Shown here: positions 14,850 through 23,293 of the stretch, piece after piece
Layout of the letters: each line of letters opens with the position of its first letter
Numbering within the stretch: the first letter of the stretch is position 1
Origin: Flavisphingomonas formosensis
Lineage (GTDB): Bacteria > Pseudomonadota > Alphaproteobacteria > Sphingomonadales > Sphingomonadaceae
Direction: 5' to 3'
DNA: 64,000 nucleotides
Assembly: GCF_009755815.1 (NCBI RefSeq)
Contig: NZ_WRPK01000009.1
Location: 1 to 64,000 of the forward strand
Program-made: the position numbers and the translations under genes
Notes under the pieces: generated by a model
Seen by the model: only the letters and a program-made list of their open reading frames with translations
The model's database searches: none
What the model was told of the DNA's origin: nothing

Positions 14850-15910
14850 AAAGGTGCCTCGATCGTCTCATGGAGCTCTGCCAGCGCGGAGGCGGGCGGA
14901 GGATCGGACAGCCCCATCGCAGCGATCAGGCCGCGGCGGCAGATATAGCCGACCTCGGTGCCGGTCCACGCCTGACGGATCTCGGCAAGGCCGGGATGGG
15001 TGCGCGTCGCCGTGCCCGCCTTCTCGCTCATCGCGATCAGCCGCATCGAGCGCAGCACGCCGTAGAAGCGCACCGCCTCGATCGTCACGGCGATGCCGCT
15101 GACCGATCGATAATGGTCCAGCGCCTGCGCCATGCCCCAGATCTTGCGGCCGTCGCGCTCCAATTCGGGCGCGAGATATTGCATGAAGGCGAAATCGGCC
15201 GCGGGATCGCCGATCGAGGCTTCCTCCCAGTCGCTCATCGCGACCAGCGTCGTGCCCTTGAAGACCTCCTCGCCGAAACCGTTAGTGCCCTTGCACAGCG
15301 AGATGCGGGGGGCGACCGGCGCGTGATCGTGCAGCCATTCGGCGACCTCGAGCATCACCGGCATGCCGCTGCCGCGCACCGCCTCGAACTGTTTCATCGT
15401 GAGGTCGATATAATGATGTGCGCAGTCCGCCTCGTCGCGCGGCGCGGACAGGCGGCGATCGAAGCCGAGGCCCTTCCAGTCGACCTGATGGACGAGGGCG
15501 AGCTTGGCGATATGCTCCTTCGAGATAGCGATGCGCAGATCGTCGTATCTGGGGTCCGGATCGAGGAAGCCGGGGATGTTCCAGCTCCCCTCCACCTTGC
15601 GCCGGACATAGAAGGGCGTGTCGGTCCAGGCCGGATCCTCTTCCCAGAACAGCGCCTTGGCGACGGGGACATCGGTATGGCCCAGCCGCTCATACATGAA
15701 ATATTCCTGGTCGAGCGAGGTCGGCTCGATACTGCCAGCAGCGAGGTCGGTGCGGAAGACCAGCGTCTCTGCGGTGCCCCGGTGTTCGACGTCGACGAAC
15801 CAGGTCTGGCGCGACGTTCCGCGCGAGAAACGCTCCACCGCGGTGATCGCCAGGGGCTCGCCGAGCTTATGAGTGAGGTAGCGCTGAAGATGGTCGGGGC
15901 TGAAATCCAT
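14846..15910 (-). CDS. APH-family phosphotransferase lacking the catalytic HGD motif
   Basis: 354-residue protein of the aminoglycoside phosphotransferase/choline kinase fold. The N lobe has FSRGTSRQTWFVDV and YVRRKVEGSWNIPGF. The metal-binding DWE is present (SDWEEASIGDPAADF, Asp227). Where active kinases have HGDxxxGN, this protein reads KGTNGFGE (Lys207 to Glu214), so the catalytic Asp is Thr209 and the Asn is Glu214. It may be a pseudokinase or a kinase with altered chemistry. It is coupled to the 168-residue gene and lies after the CrtC-like gene, with a terminator-like hairpin between. Confidence 0.8.
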   Translation of the reverse strand: MDFSPDHLQRYLTHKLGEPLAITAVERFSRGTSRQTWFVDVEHRGTAETLVFRTDLAAGSIEPTSLDQEYFMYERLGHTDVPVAKALFWEEDPAWTDTPFYVRRKVEGSWNIPGFLDPDPRYDDLRIAISKEHIAKLALVHQVDWKGLGFDRRLSAPRDEADCAHHYIDLTMKQFEAVRGSGMPVMLEVAEWLHDHAPVAPRISLCKGTNGFGEEVFKGTTLVAMSDWEEASIGDPAADFAFMQYLAPELERDGRKIWGMAQALDHYRSVSGIAVTIEAVRFYGVLRSMRLIAMSEKAGTATRTHPGLAEIRQAWTGTEVGYICRRGLIAAMGLSDPPPASALAELHETIEAPL

Positions 15911-15937
15911 CGCGGTCTCGTTTCATGTCTTGCGTTT

Positions 15938-15965
15938 AAGACCCTCCCCTTCAGAGGAGGGGCTT
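15938..15965 (-). terminator. Terminator-like hairpin after the CrtC-like gene
   Basis: On the minus strand, soon after the stop at 15972, AAGCCCCTCC pairs with GGAGGGTCTT across a short loop (CTCTGAAG). Related hairpins with the AAGCCC...GGGCTT frame follow the MFS gene at 19711 and the nitroreductase gene near 34535. It is not followed by a long T run, so it may be an attenuating or partial terminator. Confidence 0.45.
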
Positions 15966-15971
15966 ATGGTC

Positions 15972-17204
15972 TCACCCGAACCCATAGGGTCGGTAGGCTC
16001 CGTTGATGAACAGCTCGATCTGCCCCGACCCGGTGCTGATGCTGCCGTCGGGTGCATAGGTGGTAATCCTCGAGAGATATTCGACGCCGTAGATCTTGCC
16101 CGAATAGACCGCGCCCTGCTTCATGCTGTCGGGCTGGTTCTTGCCGGCCTCGCCATAGGGCGTGAAATCGAAGGGCTGCTCGCGGAAGTCGAAATGATCC
16201 CATTCGGTCGCGAGCTCCTCGGAGCCGTGATAGGTGTGGAAGCTGCCGCCATCCTTCCAGCTGCCCGGCGTATAGCCCATGGTCTGCGTCACCCAGGGCG
16301 GCGCGGCGGTCTCGAACGTCTGTTTCCATTCGCGCCCTTCGGCATCCGTGAGCAAGAGGGTGGCCGTCTTGAGCACCTTGGAGGGGCTGCCGTCGGGCAG
16401 CGTCTCGAACGTCATCTCATGCCGGCCGGCGACGAGATCGACGGTCTCCTCGCTCCAGCCCCTAAACAGCTTGCCGGCAAACGGCGTGCCGAACACGTCG
16501 TTGAACTTGCGCTGCTCGCCCTCCGCATCCTCATGGAGATGATAGAAGCCGGACCAGTCGCCGGTCTTGAACACCGCCCAGAAGCGCAGCGCACGCTGGG
16601 GGCCGCTGTCCTCGCGGGGCGGCAGCCATTTGGGATCGGGCGCGACGGGAGGACGCTCGACATAGAGGCCCCAGCTATGGTCGCGCACCGCGACCCAGCC
16701 GGGCTGGCCGACGTCCCAGCGCCGGCCGGGCCATTCGAGCCAACCCTCCGGCACGCCGGGCTGCGAGTAGCGGCGCTGGTCGGTCGTCCGGCGGCCGCGA
16801 TTGGTGGCGGTGTGATGCTCTTCGAGGAAGGCGGGGGAGGTGCCCTTCCACAGGAAATCGAAGGCGATGCCGCTGTCATTCTCCTCCAGCACGAGGCGGA
16901 TGACCTTCAAGGGCTCGATCACTTCCATCCGGAACGGGCCGACCCGGATGGTGAAATCGCGCCGCCAGCAGCGGCTGAAGCGGAAGGTGCGTTGCACGCC
17001 TGCGACGTTGATCAGCGCATAGCCGCCGATCATGTCGGTGTTGGGATTGATCCGGAAGCCGGTGCAGAACATCACCTGCTCATCCGGGTTCATGATGCCG
17101 AAATAATAGCCCTCGTCCCAATTGAGGTCGGTCGACGGGACATGGCTGAACGGCTGCGGCACCTGGTGACAGGGGAATTCGTCATAGGGCGTCAGGATGT
17201 CCAT
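15972..17204 (-). CDS. CrtC/AttH-like double-lipocalin protein
   Basis: 410-residue soluble protein, probably of the hydroxyneurosporene-hydratase/AttH fold (two lipocalin-like halves). Supporting segments are GYYFGIMNPDEQVMFCTGFR, then NPNTDMIGGYAL in the first half and VAVRDHSWGLYVERPP leading the second. The RDxSWG signature and the NPD-to-GG block recur in the protein at 38142, so the two are paralogues. No signal peptide is seen. The start at ATG 17204 has AAGGAG. It lies 25 bases after the TonB-dependent receptor gene. Some members add water to double bonds; a hydratase or binding role is inferred. Confidence 0.6.
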   Translation of the reverse strand: MDILTPYDEFPCHQVPQPFSHVPSTDLNWDEGYYFGIMNPDEQVMFCTGFRINPNTDMIGGYALINVAGVQRTFRFSRCWRRDFTIRVGPFRMEVIEPLKVIRLVLEENDSGIAFDFLWKGTSPAFLEEHHTATNRGRRTTDQRRYSQPGVPEGWLEWPGRRWDVGQPGWVAVRDHSWGLYVERPPVAPDPKWLPPREDSGPQRALRFWAVFKTGDWSGFYHLHEDAEGEQRKFNDVFGTPFAGKLFRGWSEETVDLVAGRHEMTFETLPDGSPSKVLKTATLLLTDAEGREWKQTFETAAPPWVTQTMGYTPGSWKDGGSFHTYHGSEELATEWDHFDFREQPFDFTPYGEAGKNQPDSMKQGAVYSGKIYGVEYLSRITTYAPDGSISTGSGQIELFINGAYRPYGFG

Positions 17205-17229
17205 GGTGGCTCCTTGCGGGTCAGCGAGA

Positions 17230-19506
17230 TCAGTAGGAGAAGCTCGCCCGCACGCCATAGGTGCGGGGCCGTGCCGGCGCGGTGTAGGCGCCGAACGGCG
17301 CGGAGGTCTGGCGGCCTAGTGAGTAGCGCTCGTTGAACAGATTATCGACGTAGAAGCCGAGCCGGTAATGATCGTCGCCCGGCCCGATGCTGCCGCTCAG
17401 ATTGGCGACGGTATAGGCCGGCTCACGATCGAGCCGCAGCGGGCCGCCGGCGCCGGGGACATGGTCGAACTTCGCCGAATAGCGGACCACGCCCGACAGG
17501 TCGGCGCGCCAGTCGTTCCACACTGGCAGCCTCATGGTGAAGCCGGCGAAGCCGGTCCATTTCGGCGCGCGATTGAGCGGGAAGCCCGACAGATCCTCGA
17601 CGACGCTGCCGAGGCCGACAGCGTTGGGACTGCCGACCGGCACGGGGTTGCCCGCCGCGTCGACCGGGCCTGCCAGCGAGGCATTCTCGAACTTGCGGTA
17701 GCGCGCGCGCAGATAGCTGCCGCCGCCGAAGATCTGCAGCCAGGGTGTCGCCTGGAACGATGAGTCGAGCTCCACGCCCTTGCCGCGCGCGGCGGCAGCG
17801 TTGCGGATCACGCCGCCGCCCGAGCGCACGACGTCGACGATCGTCACCTGGATGTTGCTGTAGCGATAGTAGAAGGCGGCCAGATTGACGCGAAGCTTTC
17901 GATCGGGAGAGACGAATTTCGCGCCGACCTCGTAATTCTTGATGTTCTCGGGAAGCACCGGATCCAGCGTGGTGAAGGCCGGCGCGGTGAAGCCGCCCGC
18001 CTTGAAGCCTTCGCTGTAGCTTGCATAGAGGTTGAGGATGTCGGCGTCATAGGCGATGACGAAGCGCGGCGTGAAGCTGCGGAAGGATGAATCCGCGCCG
18101 AAATTGAGCACGCCCGAGCCACCGGCGAAGACGAGGTTGCCGGCGACGTTGGTTCGCCCGTCCAGCTTCTTGTGATCATAGGTATAGCGGCCGCCGGCGG
18201 TGAGCTTCAGGCGGCGGATCGGCGATACGCTGAGCTCGGCGAAGGCGGAGACGGAGGTAGTCTTCACCCCATTGAAGGCGGTCGGCAGTATGCCGGGGAT
18301 GACGGTGCGGAAAGCCGCGCCGTCGGCGATCAGGCTGTAATAGCCGTCGTCATAGAGATAGGAGGCACCCATCAATATGTCCCACCAGCTTCCCGACTGG
18401 GTGGAGACGGTGAGATCCTGCGAATAGGTCTTGCCGCCCGTCGGCGCGGTATAGGCGAAGAAGTCGCCGCGCGAATAATCCTGGTCGGACCGGGCTACCT
18501 CCTTCTGGTTGCGATAATTGGTGACGCTCTCGACATTCACCATGCCGGAATTATACTTGATTCGTAGATTCGCGCTCGTCGCCTTGACGGTCGGCTGGCC
18601 GATGAAATCGAGATCGGTCTGGAAATAGCCGAGCGAGCTGCCGCCGCGCGCTCCGGGCACGACCGCGCAGGCGAGGCAATAGGGTGCGTCGAGCACCTGA
18701 TGCTCGGGCAGGATCGGCGTTCGGACATTGCTATGCTCGACGGTGAGGACGGCGGTGAGATCGTCGGCCGGCTGCCATTTCAGCTTGCCGCGCACGTCCC
18801 ACGACCGCGTCTTACCGATCTTGCTGTCGGTCGCGACGTTATAGACATAGGCACCGTCGCGCTTGTAGCGGCCCGCGAAGCGCGCCGAAAGCGTGTCGGT
18901 CAGCGGCACGTTCACGACCAGGTCGGTGAGGACATGGTTGAATCGGCCATATTCGGCCGTACCCTGGATCTTGAACTTGTCCGTCGGATCGGCGGTGTTG
19001 ATCAGGATCGCGCCGCCGGTGGCGTTGCGGCCGTAGAGCGTGCCCTGCGGACCTTTCAGGACCTGGACGCTCCCGACGTCGAGCAGATCGAAGATCACGC
19101 CTGAGGCGCGCTCGAGATATGCGCCGTCGACATAGGTGGCGACTGCGTTCTCGAGGCCGGCAGTGGTGAAGTTCGATCCCACGCCGCGAATGAAGAGCTG
19201 GGCAAAGCCATAGCCGGTATTGAAGGTCAGGTTCGGCGTGACCGACTGGATATTCTCGATCGTCCGGAGGTTGAGCTGCTGCACTTGCTGCGGGCCGACC
19301 GCGGTGATCGCGATCGGCACCTTCTGAGCGCTTTCCGAGCGGCGCTGCGCGGTGACGACGATCTCGCCCGTGTCGCGCACGGGCGCGTTCGCGACGTCGG
19401 GTGACGGCGCTGCGGGGGTGCCCTGCGCGGCAGCGATGCCGGGTGTGGCGATCAGGCCGGCGGTGGCAAGCCAGCGGATGAGGTGACGGTTGGTCCGCGT
19501 CGACAT
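17230..19506 (-). CDS. TonB-dependent outer-membrane receptor
   Basis: 758-residue receptor for TonB-driven uptake. A signal peptide (LATAGLIATPGIAAAQG) is followed by the TonB-box-like GEIVVTAQRR, the plug domain (VPIAITAVGPQQVQQ, then FIRGVGSNFTTAGLENAVAT and QGTLYGRNATGGAI) and the beta-barrel. It ends in aromatic YGVRASFSY, the usual outer-membrane insertion signal. GGGGAG precedes the ATG. The gene order with a CrtC-like gene and nearby oxidoreductases suggests a carbon source rather than iron as ligand. The ligand cannot be read from sequence. Confidence 0.92.
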   Translation of the reverse strand: MSTRTNRHLIRWLATAGLIATPGIAAAQGTPAAPSPDVANAPVRDTGEIVVTAQRRSESAQKVPIAITAVGPQQVQQLNLRTIENIQSVTPNLTFNTGYGFAQLFIRGVGSNFTTAGLENAVATYVDGAYLERASGVIFDLLDVGSVQVLKGPQGTLYGRNATGGAILINTADPTDKFKIQGTAEYGRFNHVLTDLVVNVPLTDTLSARFAGRYKRDGAYVYNVATDSKIGKTRSWDVRGKLKWQPADDLTAVLTVEHSNVRTPILPEHQVLDAPYCLACAVVPGARGGSSLGYFQTDLDFIGQPTVKATSANLRIKYNSGMVNVESVTNYRNQKEVARSDQDYSRGDFFAYTAPTGGKTYSQDLTVSTQSGSWWDILMGASYLYDDGYYSLIADGAAFRTVIPGILPTAFNGVKTTSVSAFAELSVSPIRRLKLTAGGRYTYDHKKLDGRTNVAGNLVFAGGSGVLNFGADSSFRSFTPRFVIAYDADILNLYASYSEGFKAGGFTAPAFTTLDPVLPENIKNYEVGAKFVSPDRKLRVNLAAFYYRYSNIQVTIVDVVRSGGGVIRNAAAARGKGVELDSSFQATPWLQIFGGGSYLRARYRKFENASLAGPVDAAGNPVPVGSPNAVGLGSVVEDLSGFPLNRAPKWTGFAGFTMRLPVWNDWRADLSGVVRYSAKFDHVPGAGGPLRLDREPAYTVANLSGSIGPGDDHYRLGFYVDNLFNERYSLGRQTSAPFGAYTAPARPRTYGVRASFSY

Positions 19507-19710
19507 GGAATTCTCCCCTTCGCTCCGGCCTTCTCTTTGATCTTGGCGCTGGCCGGCGCACGCCAGGTTTGCATGAGGCGGTGTCGCGGCACCCTGCGGC
19601 GCGCGAAGCCCTGCTGCTTTAGGCGCAGCCGGGGCGCCTCGACATGTCCGTGGCGGCTAGGGTTCTTTAATGGCGCGGAAGGATTTGGGGTGTTGTGTGA
19701 TCACCAGTCC

Positions 19711-19739
19711 AAGCCCCTCCCCGGAAGGGGAAGGGCTTA
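19711..19739 (-). terminator. Terminator-like hairpin overlapping the MFS stop codon
   Basis: On the minus strand TAAGCCC, which includes the MFS stop codon, begins a stem with GGGCTT, with CTTCCCC/GGGGAGG extending it. It resembles the hairpins at 15938 and near 34535 and probably ends the operon 23182-19737. Confidence 0.45.
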
Positions 19740-21092
19740 TGCCTTCGATGAATCGATGTCCCCGTCACGGCCAACCGCCTTGCCGGCAAGCCAGAAGAGC
19801 AGTGCTGACACCGGCAGCAGCGGGCAGAGCGAGAGCATCCCTGCGGTGATCCCCGCTGCTGCCGCTTCGTGGCAGCCGCTATCGGCCATGTCCTTGCAGA
19901 GAGCGGCGAAGCGGGCGGGCGCTGCCCCATCGAAGCTGTTCGCCGCCACATAGTCGCTCACCGATCCGATGATCGGCGGGCCGAGGCCGAGTCCGATGAG
20001 GTTGATGATGAGGAAGAGTACCGCCGCCGCCGTCGCCCGCATGCGCGGACCTGCGATGGCGTGGACCTGTGCGAAGGTGGGGGCGATATAGGTGTAGAGG
20101 CAGGCGGTGCCGAGCATCAGCAGCGCCGTCGCGAGCCACAATTGCCCGACCAGGAAGCCGGCGGTGAAACAGGGCGCCGCGATGGCCATCGTCACGGCCG
20201 GCATCCAGCCATAATGACGCCGGTCACGCTGGGCGAAATGATCCGCGGCGAAGCCGCCGAACAGGGTGCCGGCCCCGGCCGCCGCGCCGTTGATCAGGCC
20301 GGATATCAGCCCGACCTCGCCGAGATCGAGGCGATGGACACGGATCAGGAAGGGCGCCACGAAGGCGGCGGCACCGTAGCCGACCAGCACCACCAGTGCC
20401 GCGCCGCCCGCGAACCGGCGGAACACCGCGCTTGCGCCCAGCGTGCGGAGCACCGTCCAGACATCTGGTGGATCGGGATCGGCTGGCGCCTCGTCGAATC
20501 GCCCGCGCGGCACATTGGGGATCAGCCGCAGCACGGCGAGGACGAGCAGGAAGCCCGCCGGGCCAAGGATCAGGAAAGCCGCGCGCCAGCCCCATTGCGC
20601 CGCGAGCCAGCCGGACAGCGCCGCGCCCAGGAAGGCGCCGACCGGCACACCGAAGGTGTAGACCGAGATGGCGCGCCCGCGGCGCGACGGCGGGAACAGG
20701 TCAGCGATCAGCGAATGGGACGCGGGATTTCCGCCGGCCTCGCCGATGCTGACGCCGATCCGGGCGACGAGGAGCTGCGCATAGCTTTGGCAAAGGCCGC
20801 AGACCATCGTCATCAGCGACCAGAAGAAGAGGCATAGCGCGATCAGGCGGGATCGGCTGTAGCGCTCGGCAAGCCGCGCAATCGGCAGGCTCATCAGCGC
20901 ATAGAGCACCGCGAACACCGGCCCGCTCAGAAGGCCAAGCTGCCAGTCGGACAGCGCCAGCTCGCGCTTGATCGGTTCCTGCAGCACGCCAAGCGCGGTG
21001 CGGTCGATATAGCTCATCATATAGGTGAGCAGCAGGACGAAGAGCGCGGCGTTCGCCTGCCGTGCGGTGATCGACGTGGCCCTAGTCTCCAT
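19737..21092 (-). CDS. MFS transporter
   Basis: 451-residue major facilitator with about 12 hydrophobic segments. Typical motifs are MSYIDRTALGVLQEPIKREL after helix 1, the loop LARLAERYSRSRLIALCLFF between helices 2 and 3, and GEAGGNPASHSLIADLFPP in helix 4-5. This pattern is that of the spinster/organic-acid group often linked to aromatic or steroid acid catabolism. The gene overlaps the 78-residue gene upstream and closes an operon of VOC protein, FAD oxidoreductase and small protein. Import of an acidic substrate is likely, not proven. Confidence 0.88.
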   Translation of the reverse strand: METRATSITARQANAALFVLLLTYMMSYIDRTALGVLQEPIKRELALSDWQLGLLSGPVFAVLYALMSLPIARLAERYSRSRLIALCLFFWSLMTMVCGLCQSYAQLLVARIGVSIGEAGGNPASHSLIADLFPPSRRGRAISVYTFGVPVGAFLGAALSGWLAAQWGWRAAFLILGPAGFLLVLAVLRLIPNVPRGRFDEAPADPDPPDVWTVLRTLGASAVFRRFAGGAALVVLVGYGAAAFVAPFLIRVHRLDLGEVGLISGLINGAAAGAGTLFGGFAADHFAQRDRRHYGWMPAVTMAIAAPCFTAGFLVGQLWLATALLMLGTACLYTYIAPTFAQVHAIAGPRMRATAAAVLFLIINLIGLGLGPPIIGSVSDYVAANSFDGAAPARFAALCKDMADSGCHEAAAAGITAGMLSLCPLLPVSALLFWLAGKAVGRDGDIDSSKA

Positions 21093-21318
21093 CGCGGCCG
21101 TCGATCCGATCCAGCGAGGCCAGCACCTGCTTGCCGAGCGCGGTCGGCACCATCAGGAAATCGCCTGCGCTGGTCGAGAGGCCGGCATCGAGGATCGCAT
21201 AATAGGCCCACCACAATTCGTCGGGCATATGCCCGCGGTCGCGTGCGGGCAGCGAACGGAGCGCGGCCCGCTCGCCCGCGGTGAGCGCAACGGCGATGGC
21301 GGCCGGATCGGCGGTCAA
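21082..21318 (-). CDS. Small hypothetical protein in FAD-oxidoreductase operon
   Basis: 78-residue protein, helical and without membrane segments (LTAGERAALRSLPARDRGHM, then DELWWAYYAILDAGL). It starts at TTG in a TTGA overlap with the FAD oxidoreductase stop, and its end overlaps the MFS start, so it appears translationally coupled on both sides. That tight packing is the main reason to accept it. No family recognised. Confidence 0.55.
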   Translation of the reverse strand: MTADPAAIAVALTAGERAALRSLPARDRGHMPDELWWAYYAILDAGLSTSAGDFLMVPTALGKQVLASLDRIDGRDGD

Positions 21319-22709
21319 AACAGCACCTCATGGTTGAGCAACGCGGAAGGATCGAGCGCGGAGCGGACGCGCCGCATCACGTCCAGGGCGCCGGGAGAGA
21401 CATGCTCGGGCAGGAATTCGCGCTTGAACCGGCCTACGCCATGCTCCGCGCTCAGCGCGCCGCCATGCTCCTTGACCACCGCATAGACGCAGCGCTCGAC
21501 CTCCGTCTCGCGGGTGAACGTATCGGGGCCGACATGCACGCCGACATGGAGGTTGTTGTCGCCGAGATGGCCGAAGGTCACGGTCCGGACCGTCTCGAAG
21601 CGCGACGTCAGCGCGGCACGCGCGGCTTCGACGAAACTCTCGGCGGCACGCTCTTCGATCGAGACGTCGAAGGAGACGAAGGAGCCCAGCGTGCGCACCA
21701 GCACCTCGGAGGCTTCGCGCACGCGCCACAGCTCGGCGATCTGCTGGCCGGAACCGGCGACCACCGCGTCGGCGATCAGCCCGGCGTCATGCGCTTCGCC
21801 GAGAAACGCGTCGAATTGTACCCGATCGACCTCCTCGGCGTGGCCCATCACCTCGACAAGGACATAATATGGATGAGCGGGGGGCAGCGGATCGCGGCCC
21901 GTGCCGCTAGTGGCGACCAGACGGTAATAGTCGCTCCACATCACCTCGAAGGCGGAGAGCGTGGCAAGGCGCCGCGCGCGCCCGAGGAGATCGAGCACCG
22001 ATGCAAAATCGGGCAGCGCAAGCAGGGCCGCCGATTGGCTGGACGGTGCCGGCACCAACTTCAGCACCGCGCGGGTGACGACGCCGAGCGTGCCTTCCGA
22101 TCCGATGAAGAGCTGTTTCACGTCATAGCCGCTATTGTTCTTCACCAGCCGGTTCATCGCCGAGACGATCGTCCCGTCCGCGAGCACCGCCTCCAGCCCC
22201 AGCACATTGGCGCGGGTCATTCCCCAGCGCACGACGCGGTTGCCGCCGGCATTGGTAGCGATGGTGCCGCCAATGGTGGCGCTGCCCTTCGCGCCCAGGT
22301 CGATCGGATAGAGCAGCCCATCGGCAGCCACCGCATCCTGCACCGCCTCCAGCGTGGCGCCAGCCTGCACGACGACGCTCATGCCGATCGCGTCGATCTC
22401 CTCGATCTGTGCGAAGCGCTCGAGCGAGAGGATGATCTCGTCGAGCCCGGCATAAGCGCCGCCGGCAACGCCGGTGCGGCCACCATGCGTCACCACCCGC
22501 TGGCCGCGTGCATGGCAGAAGGCGAGCACGCGCGACACCTCTCCGGTGGAGGCTGGCCGGACGATCACACCGCCTTCCGGTGGCACGTCGCGGAACGGAT
22601 CGCAGGAGCGGGTGGCGACATCCGCGCCGAGCAGCAGGCCGCGCTGCCCGACGATCCCCCGCAGGCCGGCAACGAGATCGTCCGTGACCGGGCGGGCGGC
22701 AGCTGCCAT
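21315..22709 (-). CDS. FAD-linked oxidase, D-lactate/2-hydroxyacid dehydrogenase type
   Basis: 464-residue flavoprotein of the VAO/PCMH family (GlcD/Dld/D2HGDH type) that oxidises D-2-hydroxy acids. The FAD-binding half shows GGVIVRPASTGEVSRVLAFC, then VVTHGGRTGVAGGAYAG and GSATIGGTIATNAGGNRVV. The C-terminal cap has TFGHLGDNNLHVGVHV and the metal-binding-type SAEHGVGRFKREFL. It starts at ATG 22709 in a TGATG overlap with the VOC gene. With the MFS gene it suggests use of a hydroxyacid, perhaps an intermediate of the region's pathway. Confidence 0.88.
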   Translation of the reverse strand: MAAAARPVTDDLVAGLRGIVGQRGLLLGADVATRSCDPFRDVPPEGGVIVRPASTGEVSRVLAFCHARGQRVVTHGGRTGVAGGAYAGLDEIILSLERFAQIEEIDAIGMSVVVQAGATLEAVQDAVAADGLLYPIDLGAKGSATIGGTIATNAGGNRVVRWGMTRANVLGLEAVLADGTIVSAMNRLVKNNSGYDVKQLFIGSEGTLGVVTRAVLKLVPAPSSQSAALLALPDFASVLDLLGRARRLATLSAFEVMWSDYYRLVATSGTGRDPLPPAHPYYVLVEVMGHAEEVDRVQFDAFLGEAHDAGLIADAVVAGSGQQIAELWRVREASEVLVRTLGSFVSFDVSIEERAAESFVEAARAALTSRFETVRTVTFGHLGDNNLHVGVHVGPDTFTRETEVERCVYAVVKEHGGALSAEHGVGRFKREFLPEHVSPGALDVMRRVRSALDPSALLNHEVLF

Positions 22710-23182
22710 CAGCGGTGTTCCGTGTCCCGCCGGATCTGAATCAGCTCGATCGCATAGCCATCCGGATCCTTGACGAAGGCGAGCTCGGGCGCACCGGCCA
22801 TCATCGTCTTGGGCGCGGTCACCGGCTCGCCGCCGTGGTCGCCTAGCCGCGCATACATAGCGGCCACGTCCGGCACGCCGATCGCGATATGGCCATAGCC
22901 GGAGCCGTGCGTATAGGGCGTCTCGGTGTCCCAATTATAGGTGAGCTCGATCGCCGCAGGGCCGTCGCGATAGCCGGCGAAGGAGAGGAACAGGATCGAG
23001 AAGCGCCCCTGCTCGAAATCATAACGATCGAGCAAGGTCATGCCGAGCCCGTCGCAATAGAAGCGCAGGGATTTCTCTACATCGCGCACACGCAGCATGC
23101 TGTGCAGCAGGCGCGGCCGATCGGCCGTCTCGCCCCACACCCAGAGCGGATCGATCTTGTCGGTTTCGGCGGCAGTCGCCAC
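22709..23182 (-). CDS. VOC-family protein (lactoylglutathione lyase-like)
   Basis: 157-residue vicinal-oxygen-chelate protein with two beta-alpha-beta-beta-beta repeats. It resembles glyoxalase I (HSMLRVRDVEKSLRFYCDGL, then AIELTYNWDTETPYTHGSGYGHIAI and FVKDPDGYAIELIQ), which isomerises glutathione hemithioacetals. Metal ligands are the His of LLHSM, Glu of AIELTYN, His of GYGHIAI and Glu of AIELIQ. I prefer the GTG at 23182 with GAGAGG upstream, because longer starts would pass through the hairpin at 23204-23231. It heads the FAD oxidoreductase operon. Confidence 0.82.
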   Translation of the reverse strand: MATAAETDKIDPLWVWGETADRPRLLHSMLRVRDVEKSLRFYCDGLGMTLLDRYDFEQGRFSILFLSFAGYRDGPAAIELTYNWDTETPYTHGSGYGHIAIGVPDVAAMYARLGDHGGEPVTAPKTMMAGAPELAFVKDPDGYAIELIQIRRDTEHR

Positions 23183-23203
23183 GGCAGGCCTCTCAGAGAT
23201 GAA

Positions 23204-23231
23204 CGCGCCCGCGAGTGTAGTCGCGGGCGCG
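23204..23231 (-). terminator. GC-rich hairpin between araC and the VOC gene
   Basis: A perfect 11-base inverted repeat (CGCGCCCGCGA and TCGCGGGCGCG) with a 6-base loop lies 62 bases after the araC stop and 22 bases before the chosen VOC start. On the minus strand it is followed by TTCATCTC rather than a T run. It may terminate or attenuate read-through from araC. Confidence 0.5.
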
Positions 23232-23293
23232 CTCGAGGAGTTTACCGGTTCCGCATCGCCGTTTGACCGACGCCGCAAAGCGCCGCCCGGCGA

